Counted from the first letter of the stretch, positions 35,628-44,548 are shown. The stretch: 64,000 nt of DNA from Epilithonimonas lactis (GCF_900110605.1 NZ_FOFI01000001.1:1019769-1083768); one strand, 5' to 3'. Notes: generated from the letters alone by a model not told the origin. Translations and numbers: made by a program.

Positions 35628-35710
35628 ATGCTTCGAGAGCCTCAGCATGACATTCTAATTTGTCAGTCTGAGGCTCTCGAAGCATTTAAAATTATAGCTG
35701 AGGTCTCGAA
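35628..35710. repeat. Long inverted repeat of the CTGAGGCTCTCGAAG family
   Basis: ATGCTTCGAGAGCCTCAG (35628-35645) is the exact reverse complement of CTGAGGCTCTCGAAGCAT (35668-35685), an 18-bp stem with a 22-nt loop in which ATGACA/TGTCA extend it. A degenerate half copy GCTGAGGTCTCGAA follows at 35697-35710. The right arm is shared with 17443-17466. Confidence 0.88.
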
Positions 35711-35712
35711 AA

Positions 35713-36375
35713 TTATTTCAAGTAAGGCGCCATTACTTTTGTCCAAAGTTGGTAGCCTTCCGGTTTCATATGTAACATATCTTCTAAGAAAATATCAGTT
35801 CTTACTTTTCCGTTTTCGTCGTTCATAACTTTTGTAATGTCGATGTAATCGGTTCTTTTTTTAGTTTTAAGGTAAGATTCGATCAGTTGATTCACTTCTG
35901 TTACGATTGGCCAGAATTGTTCTCGGCTTGGTGAATATTTGATGGAAACATAAGCTACCGGAACTTTAGGATATTTTGCTCTGATGGTTTCAAAGAATGT
36001 TTTGAATCTTCCGAAAACTTCTTCAGCAGTTGGATTGTCCATCGCAACGTCATTTTCACCACAATAGATGATAATTTGTTTCGGTTTGTAGGGATCCAGT
36101 AATTCATTAGAATAATTATTGAGGTCCAATAATCTTGATCCACCAAATGCTCTGTTAACAATTGTTTTTCCTGGGAAATAATCGCTGACGTCAGTCCATT
36201 TTGTGAAAGACGAACTGCCTACCAAGAGAATTGGTTTCTGCGGAATTCCGTTTTTCTGATCAAGTTGTTTGAATTCCTGGATCTCTTTCCAATACGGTTT
36301 GTCCTGACCGAAAAAGAGGAGAGAGTTGAGAATGAAGGCAAAGAATAAAAATTTGAATAATCGATTAGGTCTCAT
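35713..36375 (-). CDS. Secreted SGNH/GDSL hydrolase
   Basis: A 220-residue protein with a signal peptide (MRPNRLFKFLFFAFILNSLLFFG). SGNH blocks: ILLVGSSSFTKW (nucleophile Ser), FGGSRLLD (Gly), YCGENDVAM (Asn) and LHMKPEGYQLW (catalytic Asp replaced by preceding residues, His present in DMLHMKPEGY). It is an esterase, possibly a carbohydrate deacetylase. Exported to periplasm. Single gene. Confidence 0.88.
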   Translation of the reverse strand: MRPNRLFKFLFFAFILNSLLFFGQDKPYWKEIQEFKQLDQKNGIPQKPILLVGSSSFTKWTDVSDYFPGKTIVNRAFGGSRLLDLNNYSNELLDPYKPKQIIIYCGENDVAMDNPTAEEVFGRFKTFFETIRAKYPKVPVAYVSIKYSPSREQFWPIVTEVNQLIESYLKTKKRTDYIDITKVMNDENGKVRTDIFLEDMLHMKPEGYQLWTKVMAPYLK

Positions 36376-36408
36376 TATATAAAGATTTTTGAAACTTCAA
36401 GGTACAAA

Positions 36409-36435
36409 AAAACAGTTGCCAACGACAACTGTTTT
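36409..36435 (-). terminator. Terminator after first endonuclease I gene
   Basis: AAAACAGTTG / CAACTGTTTT stem with a CCAACGA loop, on the minus strand 27 nt past the stop codon at 36462. Confidence 0.85.
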
Positions 36436-36461
36436 CTGAGTTTTATAATTTATTAAGAATC

Positions 36462-37523
36462 TTAATCAACGATAAATTTCGTGTTCAATTCGCCAGTTTT
36501 AAGAATATAAATTCCTTTAGGCAAATTGTTTAGCGTGATCGTGTTTCCATTTTGGAAAGGATTTTCTATGGTTTGAACATTTTGTCCAACCATATTGTAG
36601 ATCATTGCTTTTTTGAATTGTTTCAAATCTTTGTCTCCAGTCACAGCGATCACATTTCCTTTTACAGGATTTGGTGCAATGGTAAGATTTTTGGAGAAAG
36701 ACGCGTCGTCTACTGCCAATACAGTTCCCCAAATCTTCGCAACGAATTCCGGGTGGTCCACATATGCATTTCTGTTACCTTGCAATTTAGCAACTGCGTT
36801 GTTTCTATCGATCTCCTTTTGAGAAACTGGATCTTGCTGATGCCATTTTACCAACATTGATCGGAAAGGCTCTGCAAAAACAGTAGTTTTGGTTCCGTCA
36901 TACATATCGTAATTGAAACTTTGAATTTGATTTTCGTATCTCGTTGCAAAGTAAAAATAAATTCTTGCAATATCTCCTTTGAACTCATCGATAGGTTCAA
37001 AGACTGTTCCTCCATATCCATTTAGTTTGCTGTTTCCCAATTTAGAACCATTTTTGGAGGTCCAAGAGGCTGTGCCAACTTCACCGTAAGGCCAGTTGCT
37101 TCTTTTGCCGTTGACATATCCATCTGTTGCTAAAAGGTGGTGATAGTCATTGTGCATAGGTCGTGCGTCGCCAAAGGTTGATTTTGGAATAGTATGTTCT
37201 CTGTTGTAGCAAACGCCTTCACCATTGTAATTTCCACATTGATTGGTTACTATCGTGAAATTGTAAGGGTCTGCTCCTTTTGGATTTTCCGAATAGATGT
37301 CCAAAACAGAATTGTCTTTTTCATAATAATTGTCACGATCTGCAGTAGCAAATACTGCCCAATTGTATCCCAGGTCTTTATGCCCAGAGGCCTCAATTTG
37401 ACTTAGTTTTGTTTTCAAAGCAGTACCAGAAAGGTTATCGGTTCCATCGTAGTGGCCAGTTGGAATTTGGGCCATTACCAAACCAGAGAATCCGATGAGG
37501 GATAAAAGAATAGATTTTTTCAT
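36462..37523 (-). CDS. Secreted endonuclease I with T9SS sorting domain (paralogue 1)
   Basis: A 353-residue protein: signal peptide (MKKSILLSLIGFSGLVMAQ), an endonuclease I (EndA/NucM) domain with GVCYNREHTIPKSTFG...HNDYHHLLATDGYVNGKRSNWPYG holding the beta-beta-alpha-metal His and Asn residues, and a type IX secretion C-terminal domain (APNPVKGNVIAVTG ... GIYILKTGELNTKFIVD). It cuts DNA outside the cell, for nutrient supply or biofilm DNA. MKK start at 37523 is chosen over a Met two codons upstream. It lies 197 nt from a clear paralogue on the same strand. Confidence 0.92.
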   Translation of the reverse strand: MKKSILLSLIGFSGLVMAQIPTGHYDGTDNLSGTALKTKLSQIEASGHKDLGYNWAVFATADRDNYYEKDNSVLDIYSENPKGADPYNFTIVTNQCGNYNGEGVCYNREHTIPKSTFGDARPMHNDYHHLLATDGYVNGKRSNWPYGEVGTASWTSKNGSKLGNSKLNGYGGTVFEPIDEFKGDIARIYFYFATRYENQIQSFNYDMYDGTKTTVFAEPFRSMLVKWHQQDPVSQKEIDRNNAVAKLQGNRNAYVDHPEFVAKIWGTVLAVDDASFSKNLTIAPNPVKGNVIAVTGDKDLKQFKKAMIYNMVGQNVQTIENPFQNGNTITLNNLPKGIYILKTGELNTKFIVD

Positions 37524-37670
37524 TATCAAAAATTAATTAGGACGGCAAAGGTATTAAATATATTAAAATGCAAATGACAAAGTTTTTAACACCACAGCTT
37601 AAACATTGCGCGAATAAATATTATTTTCGAATTATGAATTATAAACAGAGTTTTATAATCGTAAATAAAA

Positions 37671-37698
37671 AAAAGACAGAAAATAATTCCTGTCTTTT
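37671..37698 (-). terminator. Terminator after second endonuclease I gene
   Basis: AAAAGACAG / CTGTCTTTT stem, loop AAAATAATTC, with the T-run on the minus strand (A-run 37667-37674). It separates the two paralogous nuclease genes. Confidence 0.85.
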
Positions 37699-37720
37699 AA
37701 GTATAATATCTTTATGTTAA

Positions 37721-38797
37721 TTATTCTATAATGAACTTGGTGTTTAGTTCTCCTGTTTTTAAGATGTAAACGCCTTTAGGTAGATTGTTCAAAGTAATCG
37801 TATTTCCGCTTTGGAAAGGATTCTCGATGGTCTGAACATTTTGGCCAACCATATTGTAGATCATTGCCGTTTTGAATTTCTTCAGATCTTTATCTCCTGT
37901 CACGTGGATCACATTTCCTTTCACAGGATTTGGAGCAATGCTAAGGTTTTTAGAGAAATTGGCATCATCTACCGCTAATGGTGAGCTGCCCCAAATAGCA
38001 GTTGCCCATTCTGGATGGTCGATGAATGGATTTCTGTTCCTTTGATGCGCATAGGCACCGTTGTTTCTCACAATTTCTCTTTCAGAAACTGGATCTTGCT
38101 GATGCCAAAGCAGAAGAAGGTTTAGCTCCCAAGTTTGTAATCCTTGGCTGGCGTTGCTTGTATTAAGGATATTGCCGCTGGAGAAAGAAGACAATCTTGA
38201 TTGGTATCTTGTTACGAAATACAAAAGACATCTGGCAATATCACCTTTGAACTCATTGATAGGTTCGAAAACAGTACCAGAATAACTTCCAACTGTATTG
38301 TTTCCAACTTTAGATCCATTCTTGGACGTCCAAGTTGGATTGGTCACTTTTCCAAAAGGATAGTTGCTTCTCATCCCATTCACTTTTCCATCCGTCGGTA
38401 AAATATGAAGGATGTCAGAAACCATTGGACTCGCCTCGTTGAATAAACTTTGTGGAACTGTGTGCTCTCTGTTGTAGCAATCTCCTTCCACAGAGTAATT
38501 TCCACATTTTTTCACACCGTGTTGATAGTTGTAAGGATCGGCTCCAGCTGGATTTTCAGAATAGATGTCCAAAACAGAACCATCGTTTTCATAAAATTTG
38601 TCAGTATCCGTCGATGGATACGCTGTATAAAGCGCATCATAACTTTTGGTTTGATAACCAGCGCTGATGATCTCGCTAAGTTTTGTCTTCAAATCAGGAC
38701 CAGTGAGTCCGGTCGCTGTGCTGTAGTAGCCTGTTGGTTCCTGAGCATTCATTAGCCCAAAAAATCCAACAAATAAAATTAGGATAGATTTTTTCAT
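37721..38797 (-). CDS. Secreted endonuclease I with T9SS sorting domain (paralogue 2)
   Basis: A 358-residue protein of the same layout as the neighbouring gene: signal peptide (MKKSILILFVGFFGLMNAQ), nuclease core with GDCYNREHTVPQSLFNE, DILHILPTDGKVNGMRSNYPFG and DPVSEREIVRNNGAYAHQRNRNPFIDHPEW, and a T9SS C-terminal domain almost identical to that of paralogue 1 (APNPVKGN, MIYNMVGQNVQTIENPFQ). The C-terminal 90 residues are more alike than the catalytic parts, which suggests gene conversion or selection on the sorting signal. Confidence 0.92.
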   Translation of the reverse strand: MKKSILILFVGFFGLMNAQEPTGYYSTATGLTGPDLKTKLSEIISAGYQTKSYDALYTAYPSTDTDKFYENDGSVLDIYSENPAGADPYNYQHGVKKCGNYSVEGDCYNREHTVPQSLFNEASPMVSDILHILPTDGKVNGMRSNYPFGKVTNPTWTSKNGSKVGNNTVGSYSGTVFEPINEFKGDIARCLLYFVTRYQSRLSSFSSGNILNTSNASQGLQTWELNLLLLWHQQDPVSEREIVRNNGAYAHQRNRNPFIDHPEWATAIWGSSPLAVDDANFSKNLSIAPNPVKGNVIHVTGDKDLKKFKTAMIYNMVGQNVQTIENPFQSGNTITLNNLPKGVYILKTGELNTKFIIE

Positions 38798-38935
38798 TTC
38801 AAAAAATTAGGGCGTAAAGTTAAGATTTTATTCGTTCGGATGATCAGCCAATAACTTTTTAAGCAAAATTTAAGGAGATCTAAAATTTTGTTAATAAAAT
38901 CGTTGCAAAGTAATTCAGAAATCAGGATTGATTCG

Positions 38936-40138
38936 CTACTTCTCAATCAAATATCGTTTGTTGACCTTCGAAAATAAAAGAGAAATAATGATCCCGAAAA
39001 ACAAAGCAACCGCTGAAACCACAATGTAATTGAACAGCTCGATCCTCACTGGGAAAGCCAGATTTTCGCTTGCTTTGAAGAAACCTGTCTGGATCTGTGT
39101 GAAACAAATCGCGGAGCCGATCAGCAATCCACAAACAACACCGAAGAAGACGATCAGTAATCCTGTGAAGAAATAGGTCAACCGCAGATCTGTCTTATTG
39201 AATCCCAAAGCGATCAATGCCTTTGCCTGCTCTTTCTTATCAAGCTGAAGGATTGTGATCGCGCCAGCCAAGTTGAACGTCGTAATGAATATCACCAATC
39301 CGAAGATCAAATAGATCATCAGTTTTTCGGTGTTGATCATTTTCCAAAACGCCGCATTCTCCTCAGATTTTGTATTGACGACAATCTTATCACCAAATGC
39401 TTTCACGAGGTCGGCCTTTACCAATTCCGGATTGATAGATTTTTTCAGTTTGATGACAATCTGATAACAAGCCGACTTTGGAAGTCCAAGAAGTTCCTGA
39501 GCAAGTTCGATGGGTGCTATGATGTAGTTGTCAAGTTGTTCGTTTCCAGGGAAAATCCCGCTGACATAGATGTCTTTTTTGTTGAAGATGTCATCCTCTT
39601 GTTGGATGATGCCTTTCCCAGGTTTCGGCATTAGTATCGTTGCAAAATCCTGGCTGGAGTTCACAGGAAGCGAAAGTCTGTTGTCCAGACCATTTTCCAT
39701 TATGACTTCATTGTTATATTTGAAGTCCGGATATTTACCGTAAAAAATACTTTCATTGATAGGATTCACGTGGATGTAAGCAGAATCCACACCTCTCAGG
39801 TAAGCAATTTCGCCATTGTCCTTATAGCCTAGATAAACTTTTTCCTCGATCACTTTGGAGAAATTGGCAACATCAGAATTACTTCTGAGTGATCTTTCCA
39901 ATTTGTCGATGTCAGGAAGGACTTTTCCCGATTTGCTTTTTATAGTGAGGTCTGCGTGCAGATTGGCGATCATATCCTTATTCAGTTCCTCCAAACCAGA
40001 AAAAACCGAGATGATGATGAACATCGCAGCCACTGCAGCCACCATAGCAAATGCCGCGAGCCACGTGATAAACGTGACCGCTGTGCTTCCTTTTTTAGAA
40101 ATAAGGTAGCGCGATGCTATGTAAAAAGCATTTTTCAA
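38936..40138 (-). CDS. FtsX/LolC-like ABC transporter permease
   Basis: A 400-residue inner-membrane protein. TM1 near 21-47 (AVTFITWLAAFAMVAAVAAMFIIISVFSGLEEL is spread over it), a large periplasmic MacB-type domain (about 50-265), then three TM helices (272-300, 320-350, 365-390). This is the layout of LolC/LolE lipoprotein-release and FtsX permeases. It works with a cytoplasmic ATPase that is not adjacent. rbfA starts upstream with a 12-nt gap, a neighbourhood I recall from other Flavobacteriia. Confidence 0.88.
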   Translation of the reverse strand: MKNAFYIASRYLISKKGSTAVTFITWLAAFAMVAAVAAMFIIISVFSGLEELNKDMIANLHADLTIKSKSGKVLPDIDKLERSLRSNSDVANFSKVIEEKVYLGYKDNGEIAYLRGVDSAYIHVNPINESIFYGKYPDFKYNNEVIMENGLDNRLSLPVNSSQDFATILMPKPGKGIIQQEDDIFNKKDIYVSGIFPGNEQLDNYIIAPIELAQELLGLPKSACYQIVIKLKKSINPELVKADLVKAFGDKIVVNTKSEENAAFWKMINTEKLMIYLIFGLVIFITTFNLAGAITILQLDKKEQAKALIALGFNKTDLRLTYFFTGLLIVFFGVVCGLLIGSAICFTQIQTGFFKASENLAFPVRIELFNYIVVSAVALFFGIIISLLFSKVNKRYLIEK

Positions 40139-40150
40139 TCGTGTGAAAAA

Positions 40151-40510
40151 TTAAAGAATTGGATTATCACCTTCGCCTTTCAACTCTTTTTCGATGCGCT
40201 CCACATCATCAAGACTTGTATCGATGTAGAATGCCAATTGCGGAATGATGCGCACTTGCTTGGCCATCTTTTGTCCGATGTAATTCCTGTAGTAAGCGTT
40301 GTTCGTATTGATCTCCTTCATGATTGGCTGTCTCAATTCTGCGGGGAAAATGCTGAGGTATATTTTTGCGATGCTGAGATCGGCTGTCACTTTCACGTCA
40401 GAAACCGAAACCAAAAAACTCTGTTTGCTTTCTGATGCCTGCTTGCGGAAGATCTCCGCCATATCTTCCTGAATGATCTGTGCTACTTTGCGTTGTCTGT
40501 TACTTTCCAT
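40151..40510 (-). CDS. rbfA: Ribosome-binding factor A
   Basis: A 119-residue KH-like protein (ESNRQRKVAQIIQEDMAEIFRK, VSVSDVKVTADLSIAKIYLS, IRIIPQLAFYIDTSLDDVERIEKEL). RbfA binds the 30S subunit and helps 16S rRNA maturation. The start at 40510 is taken since the 15 extra upstream codons do not resemble RbfA. The permease gene follows at 12 nt on the same strand. Confidence 0.93.
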   Translation of the reverse strand: MESNRQRKVAQIIQEDMAEIFRKQASESKQSFLVSVSDVKVTADLSIAKIYLSIFPAELRQPIMKEINTNNAYYRNYIGQKMAKQVRIIPQLAFYIDTSLDDVERIEKELKGEGDNPIL

Positions 40511-40597
40511 AAATGCTGCAAATTTAGTGTTTTTGTTTGGATTTTTGGGAAGCAATTTTGGCGTTGCAAGTAAGCATTCAAGATTGATATTTATTAG

Positions 40598-40716
40598 GGC
40601 AGCTTTATCCGCCTTCCGTTCCCGCTTTTTTTGTCATTGCGAAGAAAGCGAAGCCAGAGTTGAACCATTCAGCCATCGCAATGACAAAAAAGAGCTCCAC
40701 TCAAGTCGGGCTGCAG
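40598..40716 (+). repeat. Dispersed palindromic repeat (copy 3) with a second repeat in its loop
   Basis: Ends match copy 1: GGCAGCTTTATCCGCCTTCC at the left and CTCCACTCAAGTCGGGCTGCAG at the right. The loop differs: TTGTCATTGCGA (40630-40641) and its reverse complement form TCGCAATGACAA (40676-40687) bracket GAAGCCAGAGTTGAACC... This TGTCATTGCGA...TCGCAATGACA module is itself a common dispersed repeat in bacteria, so one repeat sits inside the other. Confidence 0.8.
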
Positions 40717-40808
40717 ATTCTACACAAAACACGATTTGGTTTTTAAGATGGAATTTTGTCATTCCAAAGCAAACGTGAAATTACATTAGACTTATAATTA
40801 ATGATTAT

Positions 40809-41963
40809 TTACTTCAACAACCAGATCAAACTAGCTTTTAACTCTCGTTTCCAATAGCTCTCAGAATGTGTTCCGTCGTCATCTATTTTCACCATGATAT
40901 TCTTAGCCGGAACAGATTTCTTTAATAATAATTTTTCAACATTTTCGATTTCGGGTGCCATCGTCTCATCTTCGTTTTTTCCGGCCACAAAATAGAATTT
41001 GGAGTTCTTGAGATTGTTTTTATTGATGTTCAAATATTTCTTCAAATTTTCAGAAACAAACCAAAACGCCGGACTGAAAATCCCAGCTTTCCCAAAAACA
41101 GTCGGATATTTTGCAGAAGCATAAAGCGAGATTAAGCCGCCCATAGAGCTTCCCATGATCAAAGTTTTGGAAGCTTGTTTCTCGGTTCTATAAGTTTTGT
41201 CTATGTAAGGTTTTAAAGTCTTTACTAGGAAATCAACATAAAGGTCACCTTCGCCTATGGTCTTATATTTCACATTAGTCCAAGGCGAATATTCGGACAA
41301 TCGCTTGTCGCCGCCATTGTCAATTCCGATGATGATGGCAGACTTTCCGGTTTCCTCAAAGATTTGATTCAATGTTTCATCTACGCTCCATTCTCCAGAA
41401 AAACTCGTGAAGTCATCAAAAAGATTTTGGCCGTCGTGCATGTAGATCACAGGATATTTTGCTTTCGAAGTTTCGTAATCTGGTGGGAGATAGATCCAGA
41501 TCTTCCTCGTCGTTTTAAGTTGTGGAATTGTGAAGTTCTCACTTAGGATCTTTACGTTAGAAGTGGTCGTATGTTTTTTCTCGTTCGGGGAACTCCAGCC
41601 AGAAATCTTTAATTCTACTGTTTGTTGCTCATCAGGATTTTCTAAAACTCGATTTGGTATCGCAATTCCATTTTCGCCGGATTCCGCATTGTCCCAACTT
41701 CCTTTCGTGATTTTGTATTCTATCTTTCCAGCTTGATCAGGAATAGTCAAAATGTAAAAGCCTTCTTGGTTTTTCTTGAACTCAAATTGATGATCATCTG
41801 GTTTCCAATTATTAATATTAGAAGCCATAAAGATTTTGTCTTTATCAGAACCGGAAGTAGGGATCTGAGTGATCTTGAACGTGATCTGGGCGCTGGTCAT
41901 CGCAAAGATCAATATCGCGATGATTGAAGATGATGTTTTAAAAACAGAAAATTTAGTTTTCAT
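40809..41963 (-). CDS. Secreted esterase with N-terminal carbohydrate-binding-like domain
   Basis: A 384-residue protein. Signal peptide (residues about 1-25), an N-terminal immunoglobulin-like domain (FKITQIPTSG..., MASNINNWKPDDHQFEFKK, a starch-binding/CBM48-like pattern), then an esterase D/Fes-type alpha/beta hydrolase: IWIYLPPDYETSKAKYPVIYMHDGQNLFDD, GSSMGGLISLY (nucleophile elbow) and a His near the C-terminus (DDGTHSESYW). Related proteins hydrolyse siderophore or feruloyl esters; the substrate is open. The start codon overlaps the end of the upstream hydrolase gene by 11 nt, so they are coupled. Confidence 0.85.
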   Translation of the reverse strand: MKTKFSVFKTSSSIIAILIFAMTSAQITFKITQIPTSGSDKDKIFMASNINNWKPDDHQFEFKKNQEGFYILTIPDQAGKIEYKITKGSWDNAESGENGIAIPNRVLENPDEQQTVELKISGWSSPNEKKHTTTSNVKILSENFTIPQLKTTRKIWIYLPPDYETSKAKYPVIYMHDGQNLFDDFTSFSGEWSVDETLNQIFEETGKSAIIIGIDNGGDKRLSEYSPWTNVKYKTIGEGDLYVDFLVKTLKPYIDKTYRTEKQASKTLIMGSSMGGLISLYASAKYPTVFGKAGIFSPAFWFVSENLKKYLNINKNNLKNSKFYFVAGKNEDETMAPEIENVEKLLLKKSVPAKNIMVKIDDDGTHSESYWKRELKASLIWLLK

Positions 41964-42930
41964 ATTTTGTGTGAGATTTGATAAAATCCACCGTCTTCCG
42001 CGAGACATCCCGAGCTTCCTTCAATCCAATGTTTCCAAAGTTATGTTTTGCATTGTCTATGGTGTAGAATTGATATGGCACCTTGTAGCTTTTCAATGCT
42101 TCCTCCAATTCTTGAGATTGTGTTATGCTGACCGCCGTGTCTTCCGTTCCATGAAAGATCAGCGTCGGAACCGTTGACTTTGAAATGTATGTGATAGGAG
42201 AATATTCTGTGGATTTCTTAATTACTTTTTCTTTTTGATCAGCGATATTAAAACCAGTCAATTTGATGATCTTTTCGTTTCTGATCTTTAATCGTTCTGG
42301 CGAATATAGCTTAAAAAAATTAAGAGAAAGACTATTTGCATCTGTTTTGAAAAGCTTATTGAGATCCGTCGGACCATAAAAGTCTACCACATATTTTAGA
42401 CCAGTCGGTTCCTTTTCGTTTTTGTCTTGGTTATAAGTGCTTACGAGTGCAATGTGTGCCCCTGCAGAACCTCCCCAAATTCCCATATTGCTGAAATCAA
42501 GATTATATTTTTCCGAATTTTCCTTGATCCATTTTTTCACATCTTTGATGTCTTGAAGTGGTTGGTCAAGGTGTGTTTTTTGATCAAGCAGCGTATAATT
42601 GATGCTGATGATCGTATAGCCATTGTTCAGCAATTCTTCAAGGATATATGCTCGGAAGTTTTTTCGGATCATGGTTTTGTCGCCCTTGTCCCATGCGCCG
42701 CCATGCACGTAGATCACGACAGGTGATTTTGTTTGCTGAGTCTTTTTTGGCTGATAGATATCCAGCCGAAGTCCACTTTCATTATAGATGATGTCGCTGT
42801 GAAAATTGAATTCCAGATTCGGTTCAGGCAAAGATATGTCACCTTTTATCTTCTTTGTGCTTATCTGATAGCTCAGTATACTAAGGATGATAAGCGAAAA
42901 AACGAGTATGGGCTTGTAGGTAATTCTCAT
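41953..42930 (-). CDS. Alpha/beta hydrolase, HSL/BD-FAE esterase type
   Basis: A 325-residue protein with an N-terminal signal anchor (FSLIILSILSYQIS). The oxyanion HGG is in VIYVHGGAWDKGD, the nucleophile in GIWGGSAGAHIALVS, then catalytic Asp and His in IFHGTEDTAVSI and DNAKHNFGN. Probably a periplasmic carboxylesterase. Overlap with the downstream esterase gene by 11 nt points to a shared job in degrading an ester (inference). Confidence 0.88.
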   Translation of the reverse strand: MRITYKPILVFSLIILSILSYQISTKKIKGDISLPEPNLEFNFHSDIIYNESGLRLDIYQPKKTQQTKSPVVIYVHGGAWDKGDKTMIRKNFRAYILEELLNNGYTIISINYTLLDQKTHLDQPLQDIKDVKKWIKENSEKYNLDFSNMGIWGGSAGAHIALVSTYNQDKNEKEPTGLKYVVDFYGPTDLNKLFKTDANSLSLNFFKLYSPERLKIRNEKIIKLTGFNIADQKEKVIKKSTEYSPITYISKSTVPTLIFHGTEDTAVSITQSQELEEALKSYKVPYQFYTIDNAKHNFGNIGLKEARDVSRKTVDFIKSHTKYEN

Positions 42931-43118
42931 TCAAAGCGTGTATTATCAAATATATAAAAATAAAACTTTATCATTGAATTATATTTTTATGAAAAATTTA
43001 AGTATGAGATTTGGGTTTCATCTTTAAAGGTTTTGTAAATTTGGGACGCTTATAATATGGTTTTGAAAATCATCTTTCATAATGAGATTGTAAGTTTAAT
43101 ACCTAATACTTATTTTAA

Positions 43119-44417
43119 ATGACTACAAAATACGAACAGATCCCAAGTTCATTATTCGTAAAAAACAGAAAGAAATTTGCTGAATCATTATTGCCAAAAT
43201 CTTTAGCTGTTTTCAACTCCAACGACATCTATCCGATCAGTGCCGATTCTACAATGCCTTTTCAGCAGCACCGCGATATTTTTTATCTGAGTGGTGTGGA
43301 TCAGGAAGAAAGTATTTTGGTGATCTTCCCGGATGCTTATCTGGAGGAGAATCGTGAGATTTTGTTCCTTAGAGAGACCAACGAGCATATCGCTGTTTGG
43401 GAAGGTGAGAAATTGGATAAAGATCAAGCTTTTGAAACCTCGGGAATCAAAACGGTCTATTGGCTGAGCGATTTTGATAAGGTCTTCAAAACGTTGATGT
43501 ACGAGGCTGAGAATGTTTATCTTAATAAAAATGAACATTACAGAAGTTCTGTAGAGACCGAGATTCGTGAAGATCGTTTTATCAAAAAAGTAAAAGCTGA
43601 TTTTCCGATGCACAATTACAAAAGAAGCAATCCGATCCTTCAGCGATTGAGAAGCATCAAGGAACCGGAAGAATTAGCATTGATCCAAAATGCTTGTAAT
43701 ATTACTGAAAAAGGAATCAGAAGACTGCTAAGTTTCATCAAACCAAATGTTTGGGAATACGAAATTGAAGCAGAATTGATCCACGAATTTGTAAGAAACA
43801 GAAGTAAAGGATTTGCCTACACGCCAATCATCGCCAGCGGAAACAATGCAAATGTCCTTCACTACATTGCAAACAACATGCAGTGCAAAGATGGTGACGT
43901 GATCCTTTTGGATGTTGGTGCAGAATATGGAAATTACTCCAGTGATCTGACCAGAACGATTCCAGTGAATGGAAGATATTCTGACCGACAAAAAGAAGTT
44001 TACAATTCTGTTCTAAGATGTAAGGTTGAAGCAGAACAGCGTTTGGTTGCAGGAAATAACTGGTACCGATTCCACAAAGAAATGGGCGAAGTTTACACGG
44101 CGGAATTATTGCAATTAGGTCTGATCGACAAAGCCGATGTTCAAAATGAAGATCCAAAATGGCCGGCTTACAAAAAGTTTATGATGCATGGAACCTCTCA
44201 CCACATGGGATTGGACACGCACGATTACGGCATCTTGACCGATGATTTTGTAGAAAATATGGTTTTCACAAACGAACCAGGATTTTACATTCCGGCAGAA
44301 GGTTTCGGTGTGAGAATCGAAGATGATTATGTGATCCAAGCGTCTGGAACGCCTTTCAACTTGATGGCAAATATTCCGATCACCGTTGAGGAAATCGAAG
44401 ATTTGATGAATTCTTAA
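43119..44417 (+). CDS. pepP: Xaa-Pro aminopeptidase
   Basis: A 432-residue metallopeptidase of the M24B (aminopeptidase P) family. An N-terminal AMP_N domain (residues 1-160; AVFNSNDIYPISADSTMPFQQHRDIFYLSG) is followed by the pita-bread fold with metal ligands in LLDVGAEYGNYSSDLTRTIP (two Asp), GTSHHMGLDTHDYG (His), FTNEPGFYIP (Glu) and GVRIEDDY (Glu). It removes N-terminal residues preceding proline. It is the last chromosomal gene before the mobile element. Confidence 0.93.
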   Translation: MTTKYEQIPSSLFVKNRKKFAESLLPKSLAVFNSNDIYPISADSTMPFQQHRDIFYLSGVDQEESILVIFPDAYLEENREILFLRETNEHIAVWEGEKLDKDQAFETSGIKTVYWLSDFDKVFKTLMYEAENVYLNKNEHYRSSVETEIREDRFIKKVKADFPMHNYKRSNPILQRLRSIKEPEELALIQNACNITEKGIRRLLSFIKPNVWEYEIEAELIHEFVRNRSKGFAYTPIIASGNNANVLHYIANNMQCKDGDVILLDVGAEYGNYSSDLTRTIPVNGRYSDRQKEVYNSVLRCKVEAEQRLVAGNNWYRFHKEMGEVYTAELLQLGLIDKADVQNEDPKWPAYKKFMMHGTSHHMGLDTHDYGILTDDFVENMVFTNEPGFYIPAEGFGVRIEDDYVIQASGTPFNLMANIPITVEEIEDLMNS

Positions 44418-44494
44418 GCGAAAAATTAGAAAGTAGGAAAAATCAACTTTAAAATAAAGTTTCAGTAAAAATACATCAAAGATTAATAACAGGC

Positions 44495-44529
44495 AAAACG
44501 GTTGTAAATAAAGACTTTACAGCCGTTTT
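44495..44529. terminator. Terminator-like hairpin at the left edge of the element
   Basis: AAAACGGTTGTAAA / TTTACAGCCGTTTT stem with one G.T pair and a TAAAGAC loop. It lies 78 nt after pepP and before the integrase, insulating the element from the chromosome. Confidence 0.8.
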
Positions 44530-44548
44530 ATGATTTTTTGGTAATGAG

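Noticed and set aside
40473..40778. 101-residue plus-strand frame over the third dispersed repeat
   Set aside because: Covers rbfA in antisense and the repeat; composition is not protein-like.
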